Assembly (NCBI RefSeq): GCF_022012395.1
Contig: NZ_JAKLTQ010000003.1
Coordinates: forward strand, 124,001 to 188,000
Direction of reading: 5' to 3'
DNA from: Arthrobacter hankyongi
GTDB lineage: Bacteria > Actinomycetota > Actinomycetes > Actinomycetales > Micrococcaceae
DNA: 64,000 nucleotides
Part shown: positions 62,261 through 64,000 of the stretch, piece by piece
Layout: every line of letters starts with the position of its first letter
Numbering within the stretch: position 1 is the first letter of the stretch
The notes under the pieces: generated by a model
The model's input: the letters and a program-made list of their open reading frames with translations, nothing else
Databases searched by the model: none
What the model was told of the DNA's origin: nothing
Made by a program: the position numbers and the translations under genes

Positions 62261-64000
62261 GCGCGGAGGCCAGGGATTTTGCCGTCTGGGCGCCGGAAGC
62301 CGGACGGGTGGACCTGGTGGCCGGGCCGGACGCCCGCCCGGTGCCGCTGGGGCGGGCGGACCAGGGCTGGTGGCGGCTGCCGGCTGCCGCGCAGCTGCCG
62401 GCCGGCGAGCTGGACTACGGGTACAGCGTCGACGGCGGTGCGCCGCTGCCGGACCCGCGCTCACGGCGCCAGCCGTCCGGCGTGCACCGGCTCTCGCGCA
62501 CCTTCAATCCCTCCGCCCACCGCTGGCAGGACGGCAGCTGGCGCTCGCCGGGGCTGAACGGCGGGGCCATTTACGAACTGCACGTGGGCACCTTCACGCC
62601 CGAGGGAACCTTGGACGCCGCGGCCGGCAAGCTGGAGTACCTGGCCGGACTGGGCGTGGACTTCGTCGAGCTGCTGCCGGTCAACGCCTTCAACGGCACC
62701 CACAACTGGGGCTACGACGGTGTGCTCTGGTATGCGGTGCAGGAGCAGTACGGCGGGCCGGCGGCCTATCAGCGCTTCGTCGATACCGCCCATCGGCACG
62801 GGCTCGGCGTCATCCAGGACGTGGTGTACAACCACCTCGGCCCCAGCGGCAACTACCTGCCGCAGTTCGGCCCCTACCTGAAGCCCGGGGACGCGAACAC
62901 CTGGGGAGACAGCGTGAACCTGGACGGACCGTGCTCGGACCAGGTCCGGCAGTACATCGTGGACAACGCCCTGATGTGGTTCCGCGACTACCACGTGGAC
63001 GGACTGCGGCTGGACGCCGTGCACGCGTTCCGCGACGAACGCGCCGTGCACCTGCTCGAGGAACTGGCCACGGCCACGGACGCCTGCGCCGCCGAACTGG
63101 GCAAGCCGCTGTTCCTGGTCGCCGAATCGGACCTGAACAACCCGCGGCTGCTCGAATCCCGCACGGTCAACGGCTACGGGCTGGCCGGCCAGTGGAGCGA
63201 CGACTTCCACCATGCGGTCCATGTGAACCTGACCGGGGAGACGTCCGGCTACTACGCTGATTTTGACTCGCTCGGGGCGCTGGCCAAGGTCCTGACCGGC
63301 GGGTTCTTCCACGACGGCAGCTACTCCTCCTTCCGCGGGCGGCACCACGGCCGGCCCATCGACAAGGCCCGGGTCAACGCCCACCAGTTGGTGGTGTGCA
63401 CCCAGAACCATGACCAGATCGGCAACCGTGCGGCCGGAGACCGGCTCTCCGCCACGCTGGGCTATGGACCGCTGGCGATGGCGGCGGTGCTGAACCTGGC
63501 CTCGCCGTTCACTCCGATGCTGTTCATGGGCGAGGAATTCGGTGCCTCCACACCCTGGCAGTTCTTCACCTCGCATCCGGAACCGGAGCTGGGGGAGGCC
63601 ACCGCGAAGGGCCGGCTGCGCGAGTTCACCCGGATGGGCTGGGACCCGTCCGTGGTGCCGGATCCGCAGGACCCGGCCACCTTCACCCGCTCCAAACTGG
63701 ACTGGTCCGAGGCCGGCAAAGGGGATCACGCGCGGCTGCTGGCGCTGTACCGCGAGCTGATTGCGCTGCGCAAAAAGATCCCGGACCTGAGGAATCCGGA
63801 TTTCGGCGCGGCCACCGTGGACTTCGACGAAGACGCACGCTGGCTGGCCCTGCACCGCGGGACCGTCACCGTGGCGGTCAATTTCTGCACCGCGGCCCAG
63901 GATCTGGGACCCGGGATCGGCGAACTGCTGCTGGCCACCGACGACGGGATCCAGTTGAAGGACGGCGGGGTGCACCTTCCGGCCGGCTCGGCAGCCATCC
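62257..64000 (+). CDS. treZ: Maltooligosyl trehalose trehalohydrolase TreZ (3' end beyond window)
   Basis: TreZ releases trehalose from the TreY product. 581 codons are present. [20 protein letters not shown] is the N-terminal carbohydrate domain; [54 protein letters not shown] (nucleophile), [13 protein letters not shown] (acid) and [13 protein letters not shown] are the GH13 motifs. The ATG overlaps treY (ATGA). Only the last part is missing. Confidence 0.96.
   Translation, partial: MSAEARDFAVWAPEAGRVDLVAGPDARPVPLGRADQGWWRLPAAAQLPAGELDYGYSVDGGAPLPDPRSRRQPSGVHRLSRTFNPSAHRWQDGSWRSPGLNGGAIYELHVGTFTPEGTLDAAAGKLEYLAGLGVDFVELLPVNAFNGTHNWGYDGVLWYAVQEQYGGPAAYQRFVDTAHRHGLGVIQDVVYNHLGPSGNYLPQFGPYLKPGDANTWGDSVNLDGPCSDQVRQYIVDNALMWFRDYHVDGLRLDAVHAFRDERAVHLLEELATATDACAAELGKPLFLVAESDLNNPRLLESRTVNGYGLAGQWSDDFHHAVHVNLTGETSGYYADFDSLGALAKVLTGGFFHDGSYSSFRGRHHGRPIDKARVNAHQLVVCTQNHDQIGNRAAGDRLSATLGYGPLAMAAVLNLASPFTPMLFMGEEFGASTPWQFFTSHPEPELGEATAKGRLREFTRMGWDPSVVPDPQDPATFTRSKLDWSEAGKGDHARLLALYRELIALRKKIPDLRNPDFGAATVDFDEDARWLALHRGTVTVAVNFCTAAQDLGPGIGELLLATDDGIQLKDGGVHLPAGSAAI

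Noticed and set aside
1-64000. CRISPR array, rRNA or tRNA genes
   Set aside because: No regular spaced repeats and no cloverleaf or rRNA-like sequence noticed by eye; a dedicated scan would be needed to exclude a tRNA fully.

Overview
The window is 64 kb of very GC-rich bacterial DNA. Compact operons with 4-base stop/start overlaps, many GTG and TTG starts, several probable leaderless transcripts, and the run rplM-rpsI-glmM ... coaA-glmS-acpS point to an actinobacterium, most likely Micrococcaceae (Arthrobacter-like). This is inferred from gene order and protein character; no database search was possible.

Layout. (1) 1-17.2 kb: left part of a flagellar locus. flgN-flgK-flgL run leftward. The sigma-28 gene fliA, flagellin fliC, cap and chaperone genes fliD-fliS-(fliT-like), and the basal body/hook operon flgB-flgC-fliE-fliF-fliG-fliH-fliI-fliJ-(NlpC/P60 hydrolase)-fliK-flgD-flgE run rightward. 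(2) 17.2-37.1 kb: an accessory region. It holds IS3-type remnants and a 180-bp miniature element, an AAA+ ATPase, several broken genes, an ArsR/CDF/DsbA-like metal cluster, a P1B ATPase with a metallochaperone-like protein behind a CsoR-type box, a SHOCT/cupredoxin pair, a decayed serine recombinase, a PadR-controlled ABC exporter, a tyrosine recombinase with a coupled partner, and an Asp/Glu-type racemase. (3) 37.1-47.9 kb: the flagellar locus resumes with flbD-motA-motB, fliM-fliN-fliO-fliP-fliQ-fliR-flhB-flhA, an FlhF-like protein without a P-loop, and csrA. (4) 47.9-64 kb: housekeeping genes. These are ribosomal proteins L13 and S9, glmM, a propeller lipoprotein, mscL plus a broken second mscL flanking a universal stress protein, a VanY-type peptidase, coaA, glmS, acpS, and glgX-treY-treZ for glycogen-to-trehalose conversion (treZ cut by the window end).

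How it works together. Five promoters share one architecture, CTAAC (or CTTAC)-N15-GCCGATAG (or GCCGACAG). They stand before flgN, fliC, flgB, flbD and fliM, so one sigma factor (FliA, encoded here) can switch on the whole locus even though about 20 kb of foreign-looking DNA splits it. No chemotaxis genes and no FlgM, FlgF, FlgG or FlgJ were seen, and FliM lacks the usual N-terminal CheY-binding peptide. CsrA lies at the end of the flagellar run and probably acts after transcription. In the accessory part, metal-controlled promoters are visible at base level for the ArsR and CsoR-type units. No CRISPR array, rRNA or tRNA gene was recognised.
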